Source: Kordia sp965283645 (GTDB lineage Bacteria > Bacteroidota > Bacteroidia > Flavobacteriales > Flavobacteriaceae). From it: a stretch of DNA of 64,000 bases. Positions 54,485 through 62,528 of the stretch are shown in pieces. The translations under genes and the position numbers were made by a program. Within the stretch, counting starts at the first letter, position 1. Each line of letters starts with the position of its first letter. The stretch spans positions 806,001 through 870,000 of the forward strand of contig NZ_CBDIPG010000001.1 in assembly GCF_965283645.1 (NCBI RefSeq). Direction: 5' to 3'. The notes under the pieces are model-generated. The model made no database searches. It was not told the DNA's origin and saw only the letters and a program-made list of their open reading frames with translations.

Positions 54485-55138
54485 ATGCAAGCTAAAAAAC
54501 TATCACTTCATCATATCATTCGAGCACCAAAAACGGCTGTTGAAAAATCGCCAGTATTACTATTATTTCATGGCTATGGAAGTAATGAAGAAGATTTATT
54601 TTCGTTTGCGGCTGAGTTACCTGAAGAATTATTTATTGTTTCGGTGAGAGCACCAAGAGATTTACAACCGTATGGCTATTCTTGGTATGATATTCATTAC
54701 ACAGCTACTGAAAAAATAAGCAATGACGAACATGCTGTAGAATCGCGTGATGCAGTTGCCAATTTTATTGATGAAGTTGTTGAAAATTATCCTGTAGATA
54801 GGGAAAATGTTACACTTCTAGGATTTAGTCAAGGAACTATTTTGAGTTATGCCGTTGCGTTTACGTATCCTGAAAAAATAAAAAATGTAATTGCATTGAG
54901 TGGTTATTTAAACCATAACATATTTGATTTCAATACGGAGAAAGATTACAGTTCCCTAGATTTTTATTGTTCTCATGGAAGTGTAGATCAAGTGATTCCT
55001 GTAGAAGCCGCTCGTGAAATTGAGCCGTTTATGCAAGAACATAATTTGAAACATGCATACGAGGAATTTCCTGTGGGACATGGCGTAGCACCACAAAACT
55101 TCTATTCGTTCAAAACTTGGTTGGAGAAGCGGATTTAA
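54485..55138 (+). CDS. Phospholipase/carboxylesterase family alpha/beta hydrolase
   Basis: A 217-residue serine hydrolase. The nucleophile is Ser115 in GFSQG, the acid is the Asp in GSVDQVIPV, and the base is His in PVGHGVAP. The oxyanion loop FHGYGSNEEDLF is near 30. It is likely a short-chain carboxylesterase or lysophospholipase, cytoplasmic. ATG at 54485 is chosen because the frame upstream overlaps the previous gene and lacks family similarity. It is the last gene of the four-gene BatA unit. A mutated copy of its 3' end lies at 56611. Confidence 0.9.
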   Translation: MQAKKLSLHHIIRAPKTAVEKSPVLLLFHGYGSNEEDLFSFAAELPEELFIVSVRAPRDLQPYGYSWYDIHYTATEKISNDEHAVESRDAVANFIDEVVENYPVDRENVTLLGFSQGTILSYAVAFTYPEKIKNVIALSGYLNHNIFDFNTEKDYSSLDFYCSHGSVDQVIPVEAAREIEPFMQEHNLKHAYEEFPVGHGVAPQNFYSFKTWLEKRI

Positions 55139-55217
55139 TTGTTCAATTTGAAGATTTAATAATGTGTCAGTTTGATAATTTGGATTACTGAACTAACTTC
55201 AGTTCAACATAAAATCT

Positions 55218-55498
55218 ATGCAACCGAATTACGACGAATTAATGTGGAAAAGTTTTGGTGAAAATTTCAAACTCAATTATGCGTTAATTTTAGAGGTATG
55301 ACTTCTGTTCACCTAGAAAGATCCTTTTATATTGTAAACACTTTTAGTAGTTACGAAGTAAAAACTGGAAAATTATACGTAAAGATTGCAACTTTGTTTG
55401 TAAAGCAAGAAAACATTGAAAACGATATTGTTATGCCATTGAGTATTAAAACTGTTGAAAAGTGTAACAATTTTATTGAGAACCTAGCTATTTTTTAA
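55218..55498 (+). pseudogene. Split small gene, probably frameshifted
   Basis: ATG at 55218 opens 27 codons (MQPNYDELMWKSFGENFKLN then YALILEV) to a TGA at 55299, which overlaps an ATG at 55298 opening 66 codons in another frame (...ENDIVMPLSIKTVEKCNNFI). Together they look like one protein of about 95 residues broken by a frameshift near 55298. Two overlapping ORFs with an ATGA coupling cannot be excluded. I recognise no family. The second part overlaps the end of the convergent T9SS gene by 11 bases. Confidence 0.4.
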
Positions 55499-56306
55499 TT
55501 ACCCTAAATGTTTTTTGTTCTAAAGCACTTAAAACTTTTACATAATAAATTCCTGCTTTAAAAGTACTCAAATCTAACGTTGTATTAAATTGTTCATGCT
55601 TTAACAATTGTCCGATGGTGTTATAAACAGATATAGTTGTATCTGTATTGGCTACACCTTTTATATAAATAGCATTTGTTGTTGGGTTAGGATATACAGA
55701 AACTTTGTCATTATTTTTACTTGCTTCATCACTCAAAGATAATGTTGCTTCATCTATTATTAATTTTGGTTTTACACTATCTGATGGTGCAGTATCTCTA
55801 CTAAAAATAAAACTCGGTAAATCTTCTTGAGTAGAAATAATTTTAATTGAAATTGTATCATCACCATTCGATACATGACTAACAACTTCAGTAGAAATAT
55901 CAAATTCTATTATGTTTCCAACATGATTACCAGAAGCTATTGATGTTCCAATAACAGCAGGCGCATTATTCCATCTAATGGTATTCTCTGTCCATGAATC
56001 ATTTACCAAATATGCCGTATAACTTCTAGTTGTTGGTATAGAGCTTTCTAAAGTTAATACAACTTTTGCAGAAAACACGGTAGATACTGAACTTAGGTTA
56101 AACTTTAAATATACCTCCCGATTGTGTGTAGTGTTATCTGTATCGCTACTAGTTATTAATCTTTTGTCACCGTAATTTAATGTTGGGTTTGTATCCCAAG
56201 TATATGAATCTGCGTTGGTAATAATAGTGGTTTGAGAAAATGCAAAACAACTACATAAAACAAAGGGTAAAAACCAGAATAAGTGTTTTAATTTACTTAC
56301 TTTCAT
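55488..56306 (-). CDS. T9SS-sorted protein with DNRLRE-type carbohydrate-binding domain
   Basis: A 272-residue exported protein: signal peptide (LFWFLPFVLCSCFAFSQ), a DNRLRE/CBM96-like beta-sandwich over about 25-185 (DSYTWDTNPTLNYGDKRLI; REVYLKFNLSS; NDSWTENTIRWNNAP), and a type A sorting domain (SVYPNPTTNAIYI ... FRVIKK) in the last 75 residues. It therefore consists of a binding module plus a surface-anchoring tag, with no catalytic domain. The start is ATG at 56306, which gives a standard signal peptide; an ATA/ATG-containing extension to 56333 is weaker. Function is probably glycan binding at the cell surface. Confidence 0.85.
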   Translation of the reverse strand: MKVSKLKHLFWFLPFVLCSCFAFSQTTIITNADSYTWDTNPTLNYGDKRLITSSDTDNTTHNREVYLKFNLSSVSTVFSAKVVLTLESSIPTTRSYTAYLVNDSWTENTIRWNNAPAVIGTSIASGNHVGNIIEFDISTEVVSHVSNGDDTISIKIISTQEDLPSFIFSRDTAPSDSVKPKLIIDEATLSLSDEASKNNDKVSVYPNPTTNAIYIKGVANTDTTISVYNTIGQLLKHEQFNTTLDLSTFKAGIYYVKVLSALEQKTFRVIKK

Positions 56307-56610
56307 AATCTTTAGAATTAAAAATAGTAGCACAAAAGAACGAAAAATAACACAATAATTTATAGTCTAGTTGTTATTTTATCAAAAAGATTAGAAAATA
56401 TAATTCAAGTTTCAATATTAATTATATTTGTATTCTAATGTTCAGATGATGTTGGTTCTTCGTCATTTTTGAAAAAAAACAAGAGTTTGATAAACAACCT
56501 AAGATGTGCCAATTTTTTTATAGAAGATTAATTTCTGCTCCAAATAAGTGTCTACAACTACTTTTGTAGAACAAGTAAGAGAAGTCTGTTTGAATCGAGA
56601 AACTTCATTC

Positions 56611-56673
56611 TGGACATGGCGTTGTGCCACAAAATTTCTATTCGTTCAAAACTTGATTGGAGAAGTGAATTTA
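56611..56673 (+). pseudogene. Truncated, mutated copy of the esterase 3' end
   Basis: Bases 56612 onward (starting GGACATGGCGT) align with the esterase codons for GHGVAPQNFYSFKTWLEKRI and its stop, with about eight mismatches in 63 bases. One mismatch turns the tryptophan codon TGG into TGA. The copy has no upstream coding part. It lies about 1.5 kb downstream of the parent, across the split gene and the T9SS gene. Confidence 0.8.
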
Positions 56674-56740
56674 ATTAGTTTACAATGGTTATTATTGAGA
56701 ATTTTCATGAATCCTTACTAATAAAATTATCTAAGATGCG

Positions 56741-56765
56741 ATATTGAATCAAGTTCAGTATGACG
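56741..56765. repeat. REP-like half-element
   Basis: ATATTGAATCAAGTTCAGTATGACG matches the reverse complement of the left arm of the palindrome at 49653, with a few changes. Confidence 0.5.
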
Positions 56766-56812
56766 AACGAAAATTTGCAATCAAAAAATCTAACAGCTAA
56801 CAGTAAAGCGGT

Positions 56813-57334
56813 CTACTTTGTGTACTTATTATACAACAATTCAGCAACCGTCTCAAAAGTTAAGTTTTTGTCTTTGTCAATTTCGTAACTCAAAATCATT
56901 TCGCCCCAATAACCACCATCAGTAAAGCTACATAAAGCCCATTTATGGTTAATTACTTTTACTTTATCGACGACAAAAACACCATCCATTCCTGAAAATG
57001 GAACTAATGGATTATCATTTTTAGTTGAGTTTTTATCGTAAATAACATCTTCAATGTATTGTGCTAAATCATCTGTAAACTGATATTTTTCAAAATATTC
57101 CAATGCTTCTGCGTTGTGCCTCAATGTAAAATAACTTAAATCTATATTTTCATTAATTAAGACATCTATAGAATCTCTTTTAACTTCTATCTGTGCTGAC
57201 ATGTCATCACGTTCTGTACGTAACTTTTCTATTTTTTCGTTCATTTTTTCATACATTCTATTTGTATTTACATACTGATATAATGCTAGTAAAATCACAA
57301 AAATAAGTGCGTATCCTAAGATTCTCTTTGTCAT
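56813..57334 (-). CDS. Membrane-anchored coiled-coil protein, unknown function
   Basis: A 173-residue protein with an N-terminal hydrophobic segment (about 5-20, LGYALIFVILLALYQYV), a coiled coil at about 25-65 (MNEKIEKLRTERDDMSAQIEV), and a globular C-domain (VDKVKVINHKWALCSFTDGGYWGEMILSYE). It resembles other small flavobacterial periplasmic coiled-coil proteins. Function is unknown. It lies 27 bases downstream of the MBL-hydrolase gene and is likely cotranscribed with it. Confidence 0.78.
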   Translation of the reverse strand: MTKRILGYALIFVILLALYQYVNTNRMYEKMNEKIEKLRTERDDMSAQIEVKRDSIDVLINENIDLSYFTLRHNAEALEYFEKYQFTDDLAQYIEDVIYDKNSTKNDNPLVPFSGMDGVFVVDKVKVINHKWALCSFTDGGYWGEMILSYEIDKDKNLTFETVAELLYNKYTK

Positions 57335-57361
57335 AATGAATGCTATTTTTTTAATCGTTAG

Positions 57362-58132
57362 TTAGATAACGTTAATTGTAAGTGTATCGTACGCCAAAAA
57401 TACGTTTTCTGGCAATGTTTTGGAAACTTCTGCATGAAAACCTAATAAATGACTGATATGGGTTAAATATGCTTTTTCTGGCTGAATGTCTTCAATAAAC
57501 TCCAAGGCTTCTTGTAGTGAAAAATGTGAAATATGCTCTTGAATTCGCAATGCATTGATTACTAAAACTTTCAATCCTTTCAATTTGGCTCTTTCAGCAG
57601 GTTCTATTGTTTTTACATCTGTCAAATATGCAAAATCACTAAAACGATATCCAAAAACTTGTAATTTGTAATGAAATGCATTGATGGGCGTTATTGTAAC
57701 TCCTTTTAAATTAAATGATTCATGATTTACAACTTCATGCTTTATAACACCTGGTGCACCTGGATACTTGTTTTCTGTCGCAAAAATATAATCAAAACGC
57801 CTTTCTAATTCTCCAAAAACACGTTTATGTGCATACGTATCAATATCTCCTTGACGGAAATAAAACGGTCGTATATCGTCCAATCCTGCGGTATGATCGG
57901 CGTGTTCGTGTGTAAACAGAATTCCGTCAATATAACTACAATTGGCGCGTAACATTTGCTGTCGAAAATCGGGTCCACAATCAATCACATACGTTGCATT
58001 TTCCCAAGAAATCAACACCGAAACACGCAAGCGTTTATCGCGAAAATCATCACTCAAACACACAGGATGATTGCTTCCAATAATAGGAATACCTTGTGAA
58101 GTTCCCGTTCCGAGAAATGTAACTGTCATCAT
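57362..58132 (-). CDS. MBL-fold metallo-hydrolase (PhnP-like)
   Basis: A 256-residue metal hydrolase of the ribonuclease Z/PhnP branch. The zinc-site motif HEHADHTAGLDD is near residue 77, and CGPDFRQQMLR precedes it. Later ligands appear in the AYLTDVKTI and YLTHISH blocks, with the histidine in HLLGF. The start FLGTGTSQGIPIIG is typical of the family. The probable activity is phosphodiester hydrolysis (cyclic phosphates or nucleic acid ends), but no phosphonate genes are nearby. MMT... starts at ATG 58132; the second Met could also serve. Confidence 0.9.
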   Translation of the reverse strand: MMTVTFLGTGTSQGIPIIGSNHPVCLSDDFRDKRLRVSVLISWENATYVIDCGPDFRQQMLRANCSYIDGILFTHEHADHTAGLDDIRPFYFRQGDIDTYAHKRVFGELERRFDYIFATENKYPGAPGVIKHEVVNHESFNLKGVTITPINAFHYKLQVFGYRFSDFAYLTDVKTIEPAERAKLKGLKVLVINALRIQEHISHFSLQEALEFIEDIQPEKAYLTHISHLLGFHAEVSKTLPENVFLAYDTLTINVI

Positions 58133-58263
58133 AAAATTGGTAATTTGTTAAAAATCAAGTGTTTTTTTAGTTATATGCTTCCCGTTTATCGATCATTATT
58201 CAAATTTAACTTATTATTTAACAAAAAAGCCGAAATAATACATTCAAAAAAATAAGTATTGTT

Positions 58264-58271
58264 TATTTTTG
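58264..58271 (+). promoter_or_regulatory. Bacteroidetes -7 box that fixes the start of the gene at 58295
   Basis: TATTTTTG matches TAnnTTTG, 24 bases before ATG at 58295. It lies inside a TTG-initiated longer frame, which is therefore untranscribed at its start. Confidence 0.65.
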
Positions 58272-58294
58272 TAACAAACAAATTCAAACTACTC

Positions 58295-59758
58295 ATGGCT
58301 ATTGTCTATAAAGGTGATCCAAACTTAGAAAACGTACCTTCCATTAAAGCGAAAGCGTTACGAATTAACTTAAACAGCCAAATCTATGGTACTTTTGCTG
58401 AAATTGGAGCTGGACAAGAAACTGTTCGTCATTTTTTCAGATCTGGAGGTGCATCAGGAACTATTGCAAAAGCAATGAGTGCATATGACAAAGATTTTAG
58501 TGACGCTATTTATGGTGTTGAAAATGATCGACGTTATGTAACAGAAGCGCGTTTAAAGAAAATGCTTTCTCATGAAATGACATTGTTGGAAGATCGTATT
58601 ACGCGTGAAAAACATCCTGATAAAATGTTTTTCTGCTTTGCAAATACGGTAGCAACTATTGATTTTGCTAAAAAATACAAAGGTCATGGTTGGTTAGGAA
58701 TCAAATATCAAATTGATCCTGAACAAGAATACAACGAAATTATCTTGCATGTACGTTTTCAAGAAAATGATGCGAAATTGCAACAAGAAACATTGGGAAT
58801 TATGGGAGTTAACCTAATTCACGGTGCTTTTTATAAATACAACAATCCAAAAAATCTTCTAAAATATCTATACGATCACATTGATAAAGATAAAATTGAG
58901 ATTGATACAATTAATTTTTCCGGACCGCAATTTGAAGCTGTTGATAACCGTTTAATGAGTTTACAACTCTTAAAGAACGGAATGACAGAAGCCGTTATTT
59001 TTGGTCCTGATGGAAATAATATTCTTCCTGCACGATTGCTGTACAAGAAGAATATATTAGCACTTCGTGGTAGTTTTCGTCCTGTGACCAAGGTAAACAT
59101 GGATATGTATCAAAAATCGTATGATATCTTTATTCGTGAGAATAAGGTAGAAGAGGAAAAAACAGTTGTTTTGTTTGAAATTACACTTTCTAACTTACGT
59201 GCGGAAGGTGAAATTGATGAGCAAGATTTTATGGACAGAGCACAATTACTCGGTTCACTTGGTCAAACAGTGATGATTTCTAACTTTAAAGAATACTACC
59301 GATTGGTAGAATATTTCTCTAACTATACAAAAGAACGTATGGCGTTGACAATGGGCGTAAATAACCTTGTTGACATCTTTGATGAAAAATACTATCGTCA
59401 TGTTAGTGGAGGAATTTTAGAAGCATTTGGGAAACTATTCTACAGAGATTTAAAAGTGTACTTATATCCAATGAAACGTAAGGAAACTGGCGAATTGGTA
59501 AATAGTAACAACATGAAAGTACATCCACGTATGAAAGAATTGTATAAATTCTTTAAGTACAACGGAAAAATGGTTGACATTTTTGATTTTGATAATGATA
59601 TTTTACAAATTTTCTCGCGAAAAGTATTAAAAATGATTGCTAGCAATGAAGAAGGTTGGGAAAGCATGTTGCCCGATGGTGTTTCGGAAATCATTAAAGA
59701 GAAAAACTTATTTGGCTATTTAGAGCAAAATGAAAACGAATTGATAGAAAAAAAATAA
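58295..59758 (+). CDS. Conserved cytoplasmic protein of unknown function, flavobacterial
   Basis: A 487-residue soluble protein without signal peptide or membrane segment. It opens with the well-kept block YKGDPNLENVPSIKAKALRI and has further conserved stretches (GTFAEIGAGQETVRHFF near 38; GASGTIAKAMSAYDKDF near 60; AVIFGPDGNNILPARLLYKK near 240). I recall it as widely conserved in flavobacteria, where database names such as TonB-dependent receptor or nicotinate-nucleotide adenylyltransferase are attached to it. The sequence supports neither: there is no signal peptide or barrel, and no HxGH motif. Function is unknown. Confidence 0.85.
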   Translation: MAIVYKGDPNLENVPSIKAKALRINLNSQIYGTFAEIGAGQETVRHFFRSGGASGTIAKAMSAYDKDFSDAIYGVENDRRYVTEARLKKMLSHEMTLLEDRITREKHPDKMFFCFANTVATIDFAKKYKGHGWLGIKYQIDPEQEYNEIILHVRFQENDAKLQQETLGIMGVNLIHGAFYKYNNPKNLLKYLYDHIDKDKIEIDTINFSGPQFEAVDNRLMSLQLLKNGMTEAVIFGPDGNNILPARLLYKKNILALRGSFRPVTKVNMDMYQKSYDIFIRENKVEEEKTVVLFEITLSNLRAEGEIDEQDFMDRAQLLGSLGQTVMISNFKEYYRLVEYFSNYTKERMALTMGVNNLVDIFDEKYYRHVSGGILEAFGKLFYRDLKVYLYPMKRKETGELVNSNNMKVHPRMKELYKFFKYNGKMVDIFDFDNDILQIFSRKVLKMIASNEEGWESMLPDGVSEIIKEKNLFGYLEQNENELIEKK

Positions 59759-59763
59759 CACAT

Positions 59764-59790
59764 AAAAGCTCCATTTGAGGAGCTTTTTTT
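59764..59790 (+). terminator. Rho-independent terminator
   Basis: Stem AAAAGCTCC / GGAGCTTTTTT around ATTTGA, ending in seven T residues, just behind the gene at 58295. Confidence 0.92.
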
Positions 59791-59806
59791 ATACCTAAAA
59801 ACTACA

Positions 59807-60289
59807 ATGAAACTATTCGAATTCACAGCAAACAGTAATCTTTCCAACTGGTATGTTGTAAATGATGATGTTATGGGCGGATTGTCGCAAAGTACATTTA
59901 CACTAAGTGAAAACGGTCACGGAGTTTTTAAAGGAACGGTTTCGCTAGAAAATAATGGTGGCTTCTCTGCTATTCGTTATGGAATTGGAAACACCGATAT
60001 TTCAGGGAAAGAAACGGTTTGTATTCGCCTGAAAGGTGACGGGAAAAAGTATCAATTTCGTTTGAAACAAAACAAAGATGATAGACATTCGTACATCACA
60101 ACATTTCAAACTGTTGGCGATTGGGAAACGATTGAAATTCCACTAAATACTTTATATCCAAGTTTTCGCGGACGCACATTGGACATTGGTAACTTTTCGG
60201 CAAACTATTTGGAAGAACTCGGTTTCTTAATTGGGAACAAAAAGCAAGAATCGTTTCAATTAGAATTGGATTATATAACATTGAAGTAA
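59807..60289 (+). CDS. CIA30 family protein
   Basis: A 160-residue protein of the CIA30 family (homologous to the mitochondrial complex I intermediate-associated protein 30), a galactose-binding-like beta-sandwich. Family motifs are NWYVVNDDVMGGLSQST near 15-30, GVFKGTVSLENNGGFSAIR, and the final GNKKQESFQLELDYI. No signal peptide. In bacteria its role is unproven; it may bind a flavin or sugar-like ligand. The ATG follows the terminator of the previous gene by 17 bases, so its own promoter must lie within or near that hairpin. Confidence 0.9.
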   Translation: MKLFEFTANSNLSNWYVVNDDVMGGLSQSTFTLSENGHGVFKGTVSLENNGGFSAIRYGIGNTDISGKETVCIRLKGDGKKYQFRLKQNKDDRHSYITTFQTVGDWETIEIPLNTLYPSFRGRTLDIGNFSANYLEELGFLIGNKKQESFQLELDYITLK

Positions 60290-60407
60290 AAGATTAAAAC
60301 TAAGAATTTAGATTGCTTCATTTTCAAAATATTGACTTCTCATTATATCGTATAATTCATCATTGCGAATGTTTTTAAAACAAATTACTTCTACATTTAA
60401 ATCATAA

Positions 60408-60441
60408 AAAAACAGACTTCACAAAATTGTAAAGTCTGTTG
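60408..60441 (-). terminator. Rho-independent terminator of bcp
   Basis: On the minus strand the stem AACAGACTT / AAGTCTGTT is followed by seven T residues. Confidence 0.82.
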
Positions 60442-60451
60442 TATATATTAA

Positions 60452-60543
60452 ACGTCACTTCGAATGAATTTGTGAAACAAATTAGTATCGAGCGAGAAGT
60501 ATTTTAAAAATACTATAGATTCCTTCCTATACAGGAATGACAA
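60452..60543. repeat. Composite REP-like element
   Basis: Contains ACTTCGAATGAATTTGTG...GTATCGAGCGAGAAGT and, after 20 bases, ATTCCTTCCTATACAGGAAT. The latter resembles the CCTGCGCAGGAAT end found at 46738. Both modules are typical of flavobacterial intergenic repeats and form small hairpins. Confidence 0.5.
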
Positions 60544-60556
60544 CTGAAATTCGAAA

Positions 60557-61018
60557 TTAACCTATCAATTCCAGAATTTGCTCCGCGTGTGCTTTCGTTT
60601 TCACTTTATCAATCACATGATCAACAACGCCTTCTTCATTGACTAAAAATGTTTTACGGTGAATTCCATCATAGGTTTTCCCCATAAATTTCTTTTCTCC
60701 CCAAACACCAAACGCTTCAATTACGTCTTTGTTTTCATCTGCTAATAATGGAAAAGGAAATTCATATTTATTCTTAAAATTGGTTTGTCTTTTTTCAGAA
60801 TCAGCACTTACACCTAACAATTCAAATCCTTTGCTTTGCAATTCAGTATAATTGTCTCTCAAGTTACACGCTTCCGCCGTACAACCTGGCGTACTTGCCT
60901 TTGGATAAAAGAAAACGATTAGTTTTTTTCCTTTGTAATCTGATAAAGAAATTGCGTTTCCATCTTGATCATTTACGGTAAAATTGGGTACTTTATCTCC
61001 TATTTTTAAAGTGTTCAT
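60557..61018 (-). CDS. bcp: Thioredoxin-dependent thiol peroxidase (Bcp/PrxQ)
   Basis: A 153-residue peroxiredoxin reducing hydrogen peroxide and organic peroxides with thioredoxin. The peroxidatic Cys46 and resolving Cys51 form the C-x4-C motif of the PrxQ type (KASTPGCTAEACNLRDN). The start is ATG at 61018; an extension to 61072 overlaps the nth gene and lacks similarity to the family. It is divergent from nth, sharing a 46-base intergenic region with it. Length and motif are typical. Confidence 0.95.
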   Translation of the reverse strand: MNTLKIGDKVPNFTVNDQDGNAISLSDYKGKKLIVFFYPKASTPGCTAEACNLRDNYTELQSKGFELLGVSADSEKRQTNFKNKYEFPFPLLADENKDVIEAFGVWGEKKFMGKTYDGIHRKTFLVNEEGVVDHVIDKVKTKAHAEQILELIG

Positions 61019-61039
61019 AGCTTTCAATAATTTATTGAT

Positions 61040-61047
61040 TATTTTTG
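61040..61047 (+). promoter_or_regulatory. Bacteroidetes -7 box for nth
   Basis: TATTTTTG matches TAnnTTTG, 18 bases before the ATG at 61065, within the bcp-nth divergent region. Confidence 0.6.
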
Positions 61048-61064
61048 TATAAAAATACTGAAAA

Positions 61065-61733
61065 ATGACCAAACAAGAAAAGGTTCAGTTTGTAATTGAT
61101 ACACTTGAAGAAATATATCCAGAGATTCCAGTTCCACTCGATCATACAGATCCGTATACTTTACTTATTGCCGTTTTGATGTCTGCACAAAGTACCGATG
61201 TTCGCGTCAATAAAATTACGCCGTTATTATTCGCGAAAGCTGATAATCCGTATGATATGATCAAACTTTCAGTAGAAGAAATTAGAGAAATTATAAAACC
61301 TGTCGGTTTATCACCAATGAAAGCAAAAGGAATTTACGGTTTGTCACACATACTTATTGACAAACACAATGGTGAAGTTCCGAAAACTTTAGAAGAGTTG
61401 GAAGAATTACCAGCTGTCGGACATAAAACGGCAAGCGTTGTGATAAGTCAGGCATTCGGAATTCCTGCTTTTCCGGTAGATACGCACATTCACAGATTGA
61501 TGTATCGTTGGAATTTGACAAACGGAAAAAATGTAGTTCAGACAGAAAAAGATGCAAAACGGTTGTTTCCAAAAGAAAAATGGAACGATTTACATTTACA
61601 AATTATATGGTACGGACGAGAATATTGCCAAGCGCGCGGTTGGAACTTGGACAACGATATTATTACCAAAACAATTGGTAGAAAGTCAGTATTAGATGCG
61701 TATTATTTAAAAGTTAAAAAGACTCGCAGCTAA
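61065..61733 (+). CDS. nth: Endonuclease III-like DNA glycosylase without Fe-S ligands
   Basis: A 222-residue base-excision repair glycosylase/AP lyase. The helix-hairpin-helix ELPAVGHKTASVV contains catalytic Lys121, and the catalytic Asp is in FPVDTHIHR. The C-terminus reads YGREYCQARGWNLDNDI, so only one of the four cysteines of the usual [4Fe-4S] loop (C-x6-C-x2-C-x5-C) is kept (Cys188). The remaining tail is KTIGRKSVLDAYYLK. The enzyme must therefore fold without the cluster. Its stop codon lies in the loop of its own terminator. Confidence 0.92.
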   Translation: MTKQEKVQFVIDTLEEIYPEIPVPLDHTDPYTLLIAVLMSAQSTDVRVNKITPLLFAKADNPYDMIKLSVEEIREIIKPVGLSPMKAKGIYGLSHILIDKHNGEVPKTLEELEELPAVGHKTASVVISQAFGIPAFPVDTHIHRLMYRWNLTNGKNVVQTEKDAKRLFPKEKWNDLHLQIIWYGREYCQARGWNLDNDIITKTIGRKSVLDAYYLKVKKTRS

Positions 61734-61744
61734 CGAGTCTTTTT
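61716..61744 (+). terminator. Terminator overlapping the nth stop codon
   Basis: Stem AAAAAGACTCG / CGAGTCTTTTT, with the TAA of nth in the loop. Confidence 0.85.
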
Positions 61745-61751
61745 CCAAAGT

Positions 61752-61895
61752 TTAGTTGAGAAGCGTTTCAAACTTCATCCTTTTGTAATTAATAACACTT
61801 AAAGCCTTAGAATAGTTCAATATGAAATTAATTGTATCCTTTTTAGGTAACATTTTTTTCATTTCAGATGAACTTTTAGTGTAATTTTTTGCCAT
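61752..61895 (-). CDS. Small conserved protein downstream of the sigma factor
   Basis: A 47-residue basic protein beginning MAKNYTKSSSEMKKMLPKKD and continuing with a hydrophobic helix (TINFILNYSKALSVINY) and a short C-terminal segment KFETLLN. It is too short for ordinary gene callers. It lies 51 bases downstream of the sigma-factor gene on the same strand, and I recall similar short proteins in that place in other flavobacteria. It may be cotranscribed and could act as a small regulator, but there is no direct evidence for function. Confidence 0.65.
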   Translation of the reverse strand: MAKNYTKSSSEMKKMLPKKDTINFILNYSKALSVINYKRMKFETLLN

Positions 61896-61946
61896 GCGTC
61901 GGTTTTTATATTTAAAATACAACGCACGGAATTCTATTTTATTGTA

Positions 61947-62528
61947 TTAGTTTGTTAAAACTATGTTATGTTTGTCAATAACTTTTCGCAAATTAATCAA
62001 AGCGTACCGCATTCTACCCAATGCGGTGTTGATGCTTACCCCAGTTTTTTCTGAAATTTCTTTGAAGCTTAAATCTTGATACATACGCATCAATAACACT
62101 TCTTTTTGGTCTGCTGGCAATTCATCAACTAAGCGTCGAACGTCACGTTCTACTTGGTTTTTGATGATTTTTTTCTCTGCATTTAAATCGGTATCACTTA
62201 ATACCGAAAAAATATTAAAATCACCATTATTGTCATATTTTGGCATTCTATTATTTTTTCTAAAATGATCAATCACCAAGTTGTGAGATATACGCATAAC
62301 CCAAGGTAAAAATTTACCTTCTTCATTGTAATTTCCTTTTTTTAGCGTTCTAATCACTTTGATAAAAGTGTCTTGGAAAACGTCTTCTGTAATATCTCTA
62401 TCCAGAACTTTTGAATATATAAAACTATATATTCGTTGTTTATGACGTTCTATTAATGTGCCTAAAGCGCACTCGTCACCTTTAATGTAATTAGATACCA
62501 ATACTGAATCTTGCAGAATCTGTTCCAT
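61947..62528 (-). CDS. ECF-type RNA polymerase sigma factor
   Basis: A 193-residue sigma factor with complete regions: region 2 at about 25-95 (RDITEDVFQDTFIKVIRTL) and region 4 at about 130-185 (ELPADQKEVLLMRMYQDLSF; ISEKTGVSINTALGRMRYA). ATG is at 62528, with 307 bases of AT-rich DNA to uvrA. No anti-sigma gene is adjacent; the only codirectional neighbour is the 47-residue gene. The factor is of the stand-alone Bacteroidota ECF type often found next to uvrA. Confidence 0.92.
   Translation of the reverse strand: MEQILQDSVLVSNYIKGDECALGTLIERHKQRIYSFIYSKVLDRDITEDVFQDTFIKVIRTLKKGNYNEEGKFLPWVMRISHNLVIDHFRKNNRMPKYDNNGDFNIFSVLSDTDLNAEKKIIKNQVERDVRRLVDELPADQKEVLLMRMYQDLSFKEISEKTGVSINTALGRMRYALINLRKVIDKHNIVLTN

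Larger units (their letters stand above)
56334..56812. other. Gene-free stretch containing a copy of the esterase 3' end
   Basis: A 479-base AT-rich intergenic region. Only the esterase remnant (56611-56673) and a REP-like half-element (56741-56765) are recognisable. Confidence 0.6.

Noticed and set aside
58259..58294. Upstream TTG start for the conserved unknown at 58295
   Set aside because: The promoter box lies inside the extension, and the family start matches the later ATG.
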